Source: Podocnemis expansa
Lineage: Eukaryota; Chordata; Testudines; Podocnemididae
DNA length: 64,000 nucleotides
Direction of reading: 5' to 3'
Assembly (NCBI GenBank): GCA_007922195.1
Contig: ML681991.1
Span: 47,695,161 to 47,759,160 of the forward strand
Below the pieces are notes generated by a model that saw nothing but the letters and a program-made list of their open reading frames with translations, did not search any database and was not told where the DNA came from. Below, in pieces: positions 34,370 to 43,805 of this stretch (positions are counted from its first letter, which is position 1; each line of letters opens with the position of its first letter). The position numbers and the translations under genes are program-made.

Positions 34370-34921
34370 AGTGCTGTCAACTCCTGAAGCCTTTGCTGCA
34401 GCAAAGGCATTGCTCCAGTTACCGGCTCTGGCACCGGCACCGTGGAGAGCAGCCCGGTCAAAGGGTAAGCCAGCTCTATCTTTTAAGAAGTGGACATCCC
34501 CTTCAAGCGACCTGGCACTGGCACCAGCACCAGCACCCCCGTCACTTACCAGATCCTCCCCGGTACTGCAGAACAGTAACGACACTCAGATGAATGCCTA
34601 TCACTCTTCCTCTAAATCCTCTTGCAAGCCTTCAGTACCAGAAGGGTGAGATCTATGTCCTCTTCTTTCACTTCTTCCTGTGAGGAATCTCGGCACTATG
34701 AGTCCCTGCTGACTCTAGCACCAACTCTCAGTGGAGAGAGATCGGTGGGAAAATGGCACCGGAAACACTTACTGACTCCTCTGCACCAGGAAGACTCGTT
34801 CCCCATGGCCTCAGTATGAACTCTCTCAGCACCAACTCCATCACCACTGCTTACGCCAGTACCGGCAGACCAAAGGTGACCCAGAAGCAGCTCCACTAGC
34901 ACCAATGGCCCTCAGAAGGAG
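34370..34921 (+). pseudogene. DIRS#4 gag-like proline-rich part
   Basis: Frames 34371-34649 and 34622-34819 hold 'STPEAFAAAKALLQLPALAP' and a long Ala/Pro-rich tract (aparently repeated 'LAPAPAP'). The matching region in DIRS#2 is 13308-13655. The Polinton is inserted just after it. Confidence 0.5.
34916..34921 (+). repeat. Target-site duplication AAGGAG, left
   Basis: Identical to the six bases at 54625-54630. Polintons make 6-bp duplications on integration. The outer ends of the long inverted repeats abut the two copies exactly. Confidence 0.85.
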
Positions 34922-35480
34922 AATAGTAAAGGGCCCTACCTTCAAACAAACCATTACCACACCCCTTTCCACAGGAAATCCCACCCACCGAACAGCCCCC
35001 CCCCCGACATCTGGTCCCACCTGTCACTGGAAGTCCCACCCCCAGCTGGTCACCTGGCATCTGGTCCAGCCTCCTGGTTGTGACTTCTGGCTCAAGATGG
35101 CAACTTGACTGAAAGTGGGTGGCGTGAGCCTTCCCAAAACACCTCCATGCCAATAGGAGCATGTTGTGCCCCCAAGAGCTGGATTGGTTCTAGAAGGTTA
35201 TATGATGGGGCAGCCAGCCCCAGAAGAGGGCTGTGTGGCCCTCTGCCAATAGGAAAAGGGTTTAGATTGCCCTGGCAAAGCAAGGTGATCTAATCAGAAT
35301 GGGTGGAACCCCGTGCCCAATCTCTGGGCCTCAACAGTTGGTGGCAGGTGGCACCACCCCGGAAAGTCTGGGCCTTTAAAGCTGCATGACCTCTGGCTTG
35401 TGTACAAGACCGCATGGTTCACAGCTTGTCCAGAACATGGACGCCTTCACCACCCCCGCGAGGCCTTCAGAATTGGTTTT
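34922..35480 (+). repeat. Polinton left terminal inverted repeat
   Basis: Aligns over its whole length with the reverse complement of 54061-54624, with scattered mismatches and small indels. The best-conserved block is 'gaagagggctgtgtg.ccctctgccaataggaaaagggtttaga' (longer than shown elsewhere). The outermost bases are AATAGTAAAGGG against AGTAGTAAAGGG on the right; the canonical Polinton start is AG. The inner end is cut by a MITE fragment at 35481. Confidence 0.85.
35150..35439 (+). promoter_or_regulatory. Inward promoter elements in the left terminal repeat
   Basis: Two CCAAT boxes in the same context GCCAATAGGA at 35150-35154 and 35246-35250, a TATA-like TTTAAA at 35375-35380, and an ATG at 35437-35439 about 57 bp downstream. 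The CCAAT box at 35246, the TTTAAA and the ATG are mirrored in the right repeat (54290-54294, 54160-54165 and 54104-54102). Conserved order in both arms supports a promoter reading into the element. Function is inferred. Confidence 0.45.
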
Positions 35481-35591
35481 GAAATGACGGAGCCCGTCAT
35501 TTCAAAATAAAAATACGTTGTGTGGACCTAATCTCTTTTATTTTGAAATAATCAGTGTTATTTCAAAATAAAAGAGACCTGTGGACATACT
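35481..35591. mobile_element. Harbinger MITE fragment in the left terminal repeat
   Basis: Consists of TTTCAAAATAA/TTTTGAAATAA arms and ends GTGGACATAC, the inverted form of the family end GTATGTCCAC. The left end is not resolved. It cuts the left-end ORF a few codons after its shared start, replacing it with a stop. Confidence 0.6.
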
Positions 35592-36638
35592 TTATATGTA
35601 AGAAATCCAAAAGGAGTAAGTCAGAGAATGGTGAGGGGACATATACGAGATACAAACCATCTTGTTAGCTGTAAACAAATGTACCTGTGGAAAAGGGGTT
35701 TGTCACTGTCTGTGTAGGTCTTTTAAATAAAAAGTTATTTTTTTCTGAGAACCAGCTGTTGTGTATTTTCAGGAAAGAAAAAAAAAAGGCTGTAGTAGAA
35801 TCCTGTAACAGGGAAGGGGAGGAGCCTGTTGAAAATAAAGCTGTGAAGCTTGAGACATGTTGAGGCATATCTTGGATAGGCTCAACCCCAACCAATGAAC
35901 TGCAAGGGTGACTCATTAAATCCCAGCAATTAGGGTCTCATTCACAGGTGGCTGTGTGGAGCCGGCCAAATGCTATTGGACAGTTTAAATAAAGCTTGGG
36001 AATTTGTGGGGTGTTATTGGTGAGTTTAAAAAGAAAATGTCAGGTATTTGTGGGCTTGATGGGTTTTTCTTACAGTAAGGGGTGGTGTTTGGGTGGAAGG
36101 GGCTGCTGGGCAGTTTAATATAAAATTTCAGGAATTTGTGGGGACAACTCAAAGTCCTGACAAATTTAAAATAATATTTAACAAAATTAAAGGCGCCCCT
36201 TAAATGTTTCAAGAAGCCTCTAGCATCCGTTTCTAAAAAGCACATTTGCTGTAAAGACAGTGAAATGGTTTAAAAGCAGTGTGCATTAGCAGAGTGTTTT
36301 ACTCTGACTGTGACACAACCATTTTATTTTAAAAACTTTTAAGCATAAAAAACACCATGCCCCCCCCCCCAGTCACTGTACAATCTTTGCAGTCAGGAGA
36401 GGGATATAAAGTATCCTTAAAGATGACTTAATAGTCTAAAAAGAGCCTACAGGGGAAAAAATAACTGAACCGAGGCCTTTCCACATGGTAAGCAAAGGCG
36501 CTAGTTACTACTCTATATGCAGGGCTTTTTTAAATAAATTTCTGCTTTTTTGGGAGACCTCTCTTTCCTACCAGAAGCTGTCCTGAACGGTTTTGGCAAA
36601 GTGGTCCTTACTAATGAGAATACACTTTTTTATTGCAG
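35592..36638. other. Polinton left region: leader and repeated modules
   Basis: AT-rich DNA with no recognisable ORF, a C-run at about 36361-36371, CCAAT-like boxes and the threefold module at 35975-36143 described separately. It ends in a splice-acceptor-like tract (cttttttattgcag) at 36625-36638. Confidence 0.4.
35975..36143 (+). promoter_or_regulatory. Threefold module with TATA-like cores
   Basis: Three imperfect direct copies at 35975-36011, 36016-36054 and about 36108-36143 share an AGTTTAAA or AGTTTAATATAAAA core followed by GGAATTTGTGGGG or GGTATTTGTGGG. The first two are preceded by ATTGG (inverted CCAAT). This could be a promoter/enhancer array for the rightward genes or simply a local duplication. 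Confidence 0.35.
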
Positions 36639-36922
36639 GGTCACCCCGTTAAGCATGGAAACATCACCTTCAAGCAGTGTTTTACCAGGGCAAGGTAAAG
36701 TCCTGTTTGAACTACAGCTCGGCTTAATGCTGTTTAGGGGGGGAAAAAGAACAGGAATTAAACAGGGTTTGGTGCATTTGGAGAATCCTACTAACTAAAT
36801 TATGCTTGTTCTTTAATTCAAAGATGCATCTATAAGTAAGAGGAATCATGTCCCAGTTTGTCTTTACCCTGTGGTAGAAAGGAAGTAGATGCCATTGGTT
36901 TTTAAATGATGGGGTTTCTTGG

Positions 36923-37225
36923 AAAGTATTTAAAATAGCTTTTTAATTCTGACTGGTTGTGTTGAACTTTGGGAATGTTTTGGATTTTTAAATTTGCTGG
37001 GATCTGGTTTGTAAAGTTTTTGATGAATTTAAATCTGCCCTGCTTTTTAATGTGAGAACATGGCAAGATTGATTTTCAAGTTAAAGTATTTTGTTATAAG
37101 CTGATTTTTAAAAGTATTTAAAACTGCTGTTTAATTCTGAATGCTTCTGTTGAACTTGGGGAACGTTTTGGGTTTTTAAACTGGCTGGAATCTGGCTTAT
37201 GCTTTAGTTAAATCTGCCTTTTTTT
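36923..37225 (+). repeat. Tandem duplication, offset about 188 bp, in an intron
   Basis: The stretch starting aaagtatttaaaatagct at 36923 is repeated from 37111 with scattered substitutions (ttaattctga, tgttgaactt, gggaa.gtttt and aaatctgcc appear in both). It lies between exons 1 and 2 of the accessory gene. Confidence 0.65.
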
Positions 37226-37402
37226 AAAAAAAAGTATAAAGGTAAACCAAATGAGTATATAGAAAAAAATTGGTAACCCCCTTTTATAATAATATTTTCT
37301 GTTTTACAGTACTATCAAAACCTGAAAATACTTTGGGTCCATGGATTAACAAGCTCAAAAGAAAAAGGAAAGAGGAAAATCCACCACCATCAATTACTGA
37401 CA

Positions 37403-38445
37403 GGGTATGTTCACACAGGGCTTTTCTTTCAAAACAACACTGTTGTTTCAAAATAAAAGTCCCTATGTGCAAACAACGTTTTTTTGTTTCGAAAGGAGGG
37501 AGCTCCTTGTTTCAAAACAAGAGCCCTCTTTCAAAACAGCTTAAACCCACTTTGCTTTCGAAAGGAGGGTTATTTTGAAAACACTGGTTTCGAAATAAGC
37601 CATTTGGACATATTATTTCAAAACAAAGAGTGTTTCAAAATAACAAGGACCTTCCTCCCAGGGTGCATAGCACCCTGGGGGGAAGATTCCACCCCCACCA
37701 GCACCCTGGCCAGGTACCAGCACCCTGGCCAGGGTGCTGAGTGGGTGCAGGGGATCGGAGGGTGCCCTAGCCGGCTTCCCTCCACTTCCCCTTGCTGGGA
37801 GCAGGGGGTGACGGAAGCCTCAGTCCCTTTCGCCCCCCTCCCCTTGGCAAGGGGAAGGGGGGGAAGCTGGCTGGGGCTGTGCCGAAGGCCGGGTTGCCCT
37901 CCTCCTGCTTGGGGTGGGGGGCTTCCCCTGCCTCCCGCTGCCTCTGCAGGGGGCAGGGAGGCTTCCCTTGCCCCCCCCCCACGTCTGCCCAGGGCAGGAA
38001 GGCTCCCCCTCCCCCCCACGGGTCCGGCCTCGGGCAGGTCGGAATTCCCCAGCACCCCCCCACCCACAGGTGAGGGACACCAGGGGGTCCCCCCAGCCCG
38101 AAGCCAGTCCCGCAGGGGGGGGGGGGCAGGGGAACACCCCTGCCCCATGCAGAGGCAGCGGCAGGCAGCGGGAGCCCCCCCTTGCCCCTGGCCGGATCTG
38201 CAGGGGGAAGGGGAATCCTGGGGGGCAGGGCTTCCCTGGCCCAGGGCCTCCCACCCCTTCCCCTCTCCTATTTCAAAATAGCATGTCACACTGGACATGC
38301 TATTTCGATTTCCTTCTTTTCCCTTATTTCAAAAACACTTTTTTGTTATTTTGAAATAAGGTGTTTCGAAATAAGGCTTTATTTCAAAACAGCTTGTTTC
38401 GAAACAGCTTGTTTTGAAAAAAGCACTTTGTGTGTGAACATAGCT
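37403..38445. mobile_element. Harbinger-type MITE H3 (ACA target duplication)
   Basis: Runs from GGGTATGTTCACAC to GTGTGAACATAGCT, flanked by ACA at 37400-37402 and 38446-38448. It shares the TTTCGAAA palindromes and the 'cagggtgcatagcaccctggggggaag' type GC module with H1 (7000) and H2 (20730). The 265-aa open frame inside comes from the GC-rich middle. It interrupts exon 2 of the accessory gene. Confidence 0.8.
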
Positions 38446-38629
38446 ACAGAGACATGGAGTTCTGTAAATATAATTTGTTTCTGTGGTTTTTAATTAAATA
38501 TTTAGTCGGTGTGGTAAAGTTAAGGGCTTTTTAAAAATATTTTATTTGATGTTAAATTGGAATATCTGTTTTCCTTCTTAGGCACAGACAATTCTCCTGA
38601 TGCCCTGCTGGTAAACCAGCTCAAAAGAA

Positions 38630-38639
38630 NNNNNNNNNN
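38630..38639. other. Assembly gap, 10 N
   Basis: Ten unknown bases within exon 3 of the accessory gene, just after 'CTCAAAAGAA'. The reading frame is open on both sides, so the true missing length is probably 3n+1 relative to the flanks, as the placeholder happens to be. Confidence 0.95.
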
Positions 38640-39540
38640 CCCTGATGAAGCAGCAGCAAACCCCCAAAGCAGATACACCAAACACAAGGACAGTATAAAA
38701 TACTCTGGTACAAAGCACCACACCTCCAGTTTCTCAGTGATCAGCATCACACCAAGCCCTGAGAGAGCTGCGAGTGAAAACACATTCATTCACAAAGCCG
38801 GAGCACTTGCTCTAGGAGTTGTGAATCAAAAACCACAGAGTGAAAGTTACACCAATAATGATTATTACAATTCATGTCCATGCCTTGATAGGCTTGACAT
38901 AACTCTTCAGTTGATGGGAAAGATGATAGAGGCACAGAACTCTTTATTTGGAAAGATACTAGATAAACAGAACTCTTCATTCAGAGAGCTGGTGGGTGCT
39001 GTACTCTACAGGGCTCCAGAAGAAAGAATGACTGAAAAGTATTTAAAAAAGCTGAAGGATCTCCATAAATACGTTCAAAAATATTTCAGCTTTCCAGATG
39101 GTGTTTTTGAACTCATACAGCTAGTCATGGGGAGGAGTACTCGAGCTAATCAAAAAAGGGAGAGGTCTTTTAAGGGGTAAACAGGAGGTTGCCAAAAAGT
39201 TATGGGCCAGGGTCATTGTAAAAATTTTTAAAAAGGTGAAAGAGATGATGAGGAAAAAAGAACTAAAAGAGAGGTCCACTAGTGGTGTGTCTGAGAATGG
39301 GGAGGTGGAAACTGACCCATGGGATGGTGGTTTAGAAAATTCCCCAGAAAGCTCTTCAGGTGGGCCCCGTCTGCTCCCTTGGAGTCTGGGGTAGATTCGG
39401 ATCCCCACCTTGATACATATATTGAGCGGGTGACAAGCTAGCAGTGGGAATTGCCTAGATTTAGGGGCACGGTGTACAGTGAGGAATTTTGTTTTGTTAA
39501 TCTTGAGAGAATCAGTTGAGCAGGACAGGTTGTTGAAGCT

Positions 39541-40634
39541 GTGCACAGGGGTATACAAGTGGTTCTTGATGAGGTTAACATCAGGTTAGACCCACACGAT
39601 TACGTTCCACTATGCTTGGAAGGTCAGAATTTAACCAACCCTCTGTTTTTGGTCAGAAGGCATAGGTATGAGCTCTCCCCTGAAGATTTCTTAAATCACA
39701 CTTCTAAACTGTTACAGAGCAATAGAGAAGTGTATGCCGATGGGACATTACATCTTATTGTGACAGTTGTAAATAACATGGGTGGAGGTGGCTGCAGGGT
39801 TTTGAATTCCATCCTCAACAGTGAAATTCTCCATAAAAAGAGCCAGTGCTTGGTAGACCTGACTTACACTGATTCAGATCTGTGTTTCACTGGCAGCCTC
39901 TTGGCAGTCATGTCAGACCATAGGCTTACAGATGCAGAATTGTTAGATGGGGCGAGAAAGCTGCATGAAGAACTGGGGTGGTCAGATAGAAAAAAGGTGA
40001 TGCTCAGGGACGTAACAGTGTTTGAACAGCATTTGAGTGTCAATATTTAGGTCGTGCTTTATACGGCAAAAGGTCAGTGTTTTTTTTTTTTTTTTAAAAA
40101 CAGGAGACCCTTTGTACCCCAAGACATTTTTCATCCTGCTGTACGATGAGCATTACTATGGGGTTTTGGCTGTGAAAAGGTTGTTTGAGGCCAAAAATTA
40201 TTGCGAGTTCTTCCACACAGTGTACAGTCATGACCACGCTTGCAGATGCCATTGCTACCTCTGCTTCAGTGTGACGTGCTCAAATAACACTGTTGTGGAA
40301 CAGAGATGTCCGTGCTGCAGTTTGTGTTATCAGTCCAAAGAGTGTTTAGATGGCCACCTAGAAGCTGCCTCTAAAAACCAAGTCAAATGTCGGTTTAAAA
40401 CTTTCTGTGATGACTATGACTCTTATGTGGACAAAGGGCATAAGTGTCAAGTCTGGCACTATAAGCAGTGTCACAATGTGATTCCCCCGTCATAGCAGGG
40501 TAGAGGACCACTTGTGTTTTATGGACAGCATCAGAAAGCCCAAAAAGTCAGAAAAGTATATTTTTTATGATTTTGACTGCATGCAGGAGTCAAGGTTGTG
40601 TGACCCTAATTACATTTCTGCTGTGTCTCTAAGC
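39541..40634 (+). pseudogene. polB: Protein-primed DNA polymerase B, N-terminal part
   Basis: Frames 39541-40050 (170 aa), about 40092-40495 and 40512-40634 succeed one another with two frame changes. The middle part is rich in Cys/His pairs (several CxxC between 40240 and 40480), a zinc-binding region as seen ahead of the exonuclease in Polinton polymerases. The last part reaches 'EKYIFYDFDCMQE', the exonuclease I motif (D-x-E type). The sequence stops at 40634, where a Harbinger element starts. DNA between 39181 and 39540 has similar coding texture but is full of stops. Role in the family: replication of the element's linear DNA with a terminal protein. Confidence 0.75.
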
Positions 40635-41125
40635 CTATGTCCACACACAAGTGCTTGTTTCGAAACAAGCCATTTCAAAACAAGCCATTTTGAAATAACG
40701 CTTTATTTTGAAACAAGTTATTTCGAAATAACAAAAAGTTATTTCAAAATAAGGAAAAAAGCAGGAATTGAACTAGCATGTCCACACTGTGGACTTGCTA
40801 TTTCGCTTCAGGGCCAGGGCACCATGGGAGGTGTGGCAACATGGCTGCCTCCCTGTGTCATGTCAGCAGCCATGTTGGTAGCCAATCCCATAAAAGCTGG
40901 CCCTGACCTCACTTCCCTGTCCACTCAGGCTAGCAGCACGCTGCACGGGATGGACTTCGCCTGCTTGCCTAGATAGCATCGAGCAACACCCAGCCACTCT
41001 GACCGCCTGCAGAGTGTCCTGCTCACGTGGGGGACACTGCTTGAGGAGCCAGAGGGTGACCAGCCTCTGCCTGAGGCTTTCATTCACCTTGTCCGCAGGG
41101 CAGAGCTACTGCCCCGCCGCAATCC

Positions 41126-41940
41126 ATGCCTTGCCAGATCTGGGCTCAGAAGACCAGCCCAGACTGGTGGGAGCATGTGTTGCTGCGCAACTGGGGGGAC
41201 AACGACTGTAGGCGGAACTTTAGGATGACCAGGGCCAGCTTCACCCTCCTGGTCACTGAACTCACCCCGCATCTGCACCGTAGGGACACCCCCCATGAGG
41301 CCTGCCATTCCCGTGGACAAAAGAATGCCCATCATCCTCTGGAAGATGGCCACTCCAGAGTTCCACAGGTCCGTGGCACATCTGTTTGGTGTCGGGAGGT
41401 CAACCGCCCAGTACATCCTCGCTGAGGTCACCAGGGCCATCAACCGGGTCCTGCTGAGATGCCTGGTGAGACAAGGGGAGCTGCAGGACACCATCCCAGG
41501 TATGGCCACCCTCGGCTTCCCCAACTGTACAGGGATCCTTGACGTGACGCCTACCCCCTGCGGCCATGGCTCATGAGGCCATATGCAGGACCCCTCAATC
41601 CCTCCCAGCAGCTATTCAATCGCTGCCTGACCTGCTGCTGCCAGGTGGTGGAGCGGGCATTCGGGCTCCTCAAGGCTTGCTAGAGGTGCCTCCTCACCCA
41701 CCTCCAACTTGCAGAGAGGACGCTGCCACAAGTGATCGCTGCATGTGTGGCACTCCACAACTATTGTGAGCAGCACAGTGAGTCCATTCCACCTGCTGGG
41801 AAAGCTGAGGCCCAAGTCCTCAGCAAGGACTATGTGGAATCCAGACCTGTGCCCACATGGGAACAGCCATCCCAGTGATCCCTGTCTGTGCGCAACGCCC
41901 TCCAGACCGCCTTCACAGAGAAGGAGCTCTGAGGGCCAGG
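41126..41940 (+). pseudogene. HARBI1-like DDE transposase, internally deleted
   Basis: Reads 'DWWEHVLLRNWGDNDCRRNF' and 'ASFTLLVTELTPHL' in one frame (41126-41290), then 'KMATPEFHRSVAHLFGVGRS' and 'LGFPNCTGILD' in the next (41295-41576). These correspond to the N-terminal domain, helix-turn-helix region and first catalytic Asp (normally in a 'GxIDGTH' setting) of Harbinger transposases. It then jumps to a C-terminal 'FNRCL...VVERAFGLLK' and 'RTLPQVIAACVALHNYCEQH', which carries the catalytic Glu. The part with the second catalytic Asp is gone. Nuclear DNA-cutting enzyme; dead here. Confidence 0.75.
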
Positions 41941-42333
41941 CCTGCCCTGCCCCACACCGCCCTCTCCCCTGTTCACCCACAGCCAGCCCCCACCCCTCCA
42001 TCTGCCCTGTCAACTACCTCCAATAAAACCACTCAAAGCCACAAAAAAGTGCCAAACTATATCTATTCATTTTACAATCAGGGGTTGGGGCAGGGAAGGC
42101 CTGGGGGGGGGGGGGGTTACAGGATGGGGCAATGTGGGGGCAGTCCAGGGGAGGAGGCAGCAACTTGGAAGAGGGAGGGGGACTTTGGGGAGGGGGCAGC
42201 AACTTGCGAGGGGAAGGGGGACTTTGGGGAGTTCGGGGAGGGGACAGCAACTTGGGAGGGGAGGGGGGTGAAAGAGTCCGAGGGGCAGAGGGGAGGTCAG
42301 GCATGGCCTGTGGGTGGGTCTGAGGTGGGTGGC

Positions 42334-42858
42334 CTACCCCGCCCATGCCCACGGCCACCCTCTGGCCATCATCGCCTCCGGGGAGGGCCAGGTGGTGAAC
42401 ACTTGGCATGTCATGGTGGGGGCATCTTGTCCACCAGCTCCTAGATGGCGGCTGACAGCTGGTCTGTGAGCCGCTCCACAGCTGAGGACAGCTGGTTGTC
42501 TGCTGCGGCAACCCGATCGACTGCGTAGAGAGCAGCCTCCTGCTGCTGTACCTGCTCCCTCTGCCAGGCCTGGGTGGAAGCCTTCATTCGCTCCCCGACC
42601 TCCTCGAGGCTCTCGGCATGAGACCAGGGGGCCCTCCTCCACCGCCGGGGTGCCCTGGGGCTCAGGCATCGGGCTGGTGGTGGTGGCTGGTGAGCAGCTG
42701 GGCAACCCACTGGAGGGAAGCAGAAAACACAGTTGGCCCCTGCCACTTGCTGGCCCTGTCTGTGTGCACCTGTCTGCAGCAAACACCTCTGCCCTGACTG
42801 TCAGCAGGTCCCAGAATCCTGTGGGACATTGCCCTGGGGTAGGGCTCCCGGCCCCCAA
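42334..42858 (-). pseudogene. Possible second Harbinger gene, C-terminal remnant
   Basis: Autonomous Harbinger elements carry a Myb/SANT-like gene opposite the transposase. The minus strand here has overlapping frames (42334-42858 and 42441-42782) with a Gln/Glu/Ala-rich helical stretch ('QREQVQQQEAALYAVDRVAA' followed by 'DNQLSSAVERLTDQL') that would fit the C-terminal dimerisation part. The DNA-binding part was not recognised. Position and orientation support the call more than sequence. Confidence 0.35.
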
Positions 42859-43805
42859 AGCCTCAGAAGTAGGCCAGGACAGTACCCAACGGAGGACACT
42901 GGAGGACCCTGGGCAAAAATGTTGTCTGGCTGTGGAAGTCGTCAGTGTTTAGGGGGCCTTTGGACACTTTCCTGTACAAATCAGTATGCTATGGCATTCC
43001 AGGATTCTTCAACCCCTACAGTAAAAAGCCTGACAAACTCCTGTATTTTAAACTGCCTGCCAAACAAAGAATGTGGGGATAAAAAGGAGAGCAGGACAGT
43101 AAAAAGGGGACCATGTTCTCCTTTTGTCAGACATCTGGGAACCGTACCCTGGAGGCACACATGCTAGGGGAGCCCACGAGGGTGAGCTGGACGCAGCCAC
43201 GCCTTGCTCTAGGAGGTCTCCCAAGGCCACTTGCCAATGATGTGGCCTGCATGCTCCCCACCCTGCCCAGGATGCGGCTGCATCTTTAACAACCAGCCCC
43301 TGTGAACCATCCCCAGGCACACAGGGGCCTGTGAACCTGGTGCCTGGTGCCACCCATCTCTGTGGGACCCCTGGCTGGGGGGGGGGGGCGCTGCACCCAT
43401 CCACCCTGTGCCCTACCTGCCCCTGTGCCCAGCCCTCGACTCCTCGCTGCCCGTGACTGCTGGACAGGCCCAGCCCTGTGTGCCCCAGTGGGAGGGGAAT
43501 ACTTACCCACAGGGGCTCCAGAGGTGCGGCATGATGTCCCTGGCTTGGTGTTGGACCCAGGGGCCAAGATGGTGGTGAGGCCTTGGTCCTCCACGCTTCT
43601 CAGCACCCCCAGGCCGGCGAAGAGGTCCTGTGCAGGAACGGGGCTAGGGTTTCCGGCATCCCCCTGCAACAACACAGATGAGTTATGTCATCAGAGCTGT
43701 GCAACAGCACAGTCCCCATTTTGGCATCCTTCAAGCATCTGTGCCCCCCCTGCAATTCTTACAGCACTTACCGCGTTGCGCTGGCCCTGGACCTGTGCCT
43801 GGTGT

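Larger units (their letters stand above)
33718..34921 (+). mobile_element. DIRS#4, 5' part (before the Polinton)
   Basis: Begins near 33718 with the shared terminal wording (ttctttttcgaatgtggctcacatcattcag) and the ggctatatatgtgaac core at about 33858. It then carries a gag-like N-terminus (33936-34139) and the proline-rich gag part (about 34370-34920, with 'STPEAFAAAKALLQLPAL'). It breaks at AAGGAG (34916-34921) and resumes at 54625 with the same six bases. Together with 54625-59010 it makes a DIRS element of about 5.6 kb. Confidence 0.75.
36639..39180 (+). pseudogene. Three-exon accessory gene of unknown function, exon 2 interrupted
   Basis: Acceptor TTGCAG at 36638, ATG at 36655 and donor AAG|GTAAAG at 36694/36695 define exon 1. 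Acceptor TTTTACAG opens exon 2 at 37310, and acceptor CTTCTTAG opens exon 3 at 38582, which stays open to a TAA at 39180. All junctions are phase 1. If MITE H3 (37403-38445) and one ACA copy are ignored, a GTAAAT donor at 38464 keeps the phase and the whole gene gives about 248 codons. Exons 2 and 3 begin alike, with a 'N(K/Q)LKRKRK'-type basic stretch (compare 'INKLKRKRKEENPPPS'), so exon duplication is possible. The C-terminal half has Leu/Gln-rich heptads (about 38880-39000), hinting at a coiled coil. A 10-N gap lies in exon 3. No relative recognised; nuclear/DNA-related role is only a guess from the basic stretch. Confidence 0.55.
40633..43805. mobile_element. Transposase-bearing Harbinger element H4 in the polymerase gene
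   Basis: The left end GCCTATGTCCACACAC follows a TAA (40630-40632), a canonical Harbinger target, and TTTCGAAATAA palindromes come next. A HARBI1-like transposase relic lies at 41126-41940 and a possible second gene on the minus strand near 42334-42858. No right end with matching palindromes is seen before the polymerase resumes at about 43806, and part of the polymerase between exonuclease motifs I and III is missing. A deletion spanning the right end of H4 and the adjacent polymerase is the simplest reading. The segment 42950-43150 may be another repeat. Confidence 0.7.

Noticed and set aside
37484..38281. 265-aa open frame and its 226-aa antisense partner
   Set aside because: Both lie in the GC-rich middle of MITE H3, are Pro/Gly/Ser-rich, and the same module is non-coding in H1 and H2.
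40863..41087. Minus-strand frame upstream of the Harbinger transposase
   Set aside because: No similarity to the Harbinger Myb-like gene; it lies in the 5' untranslated part of H4.
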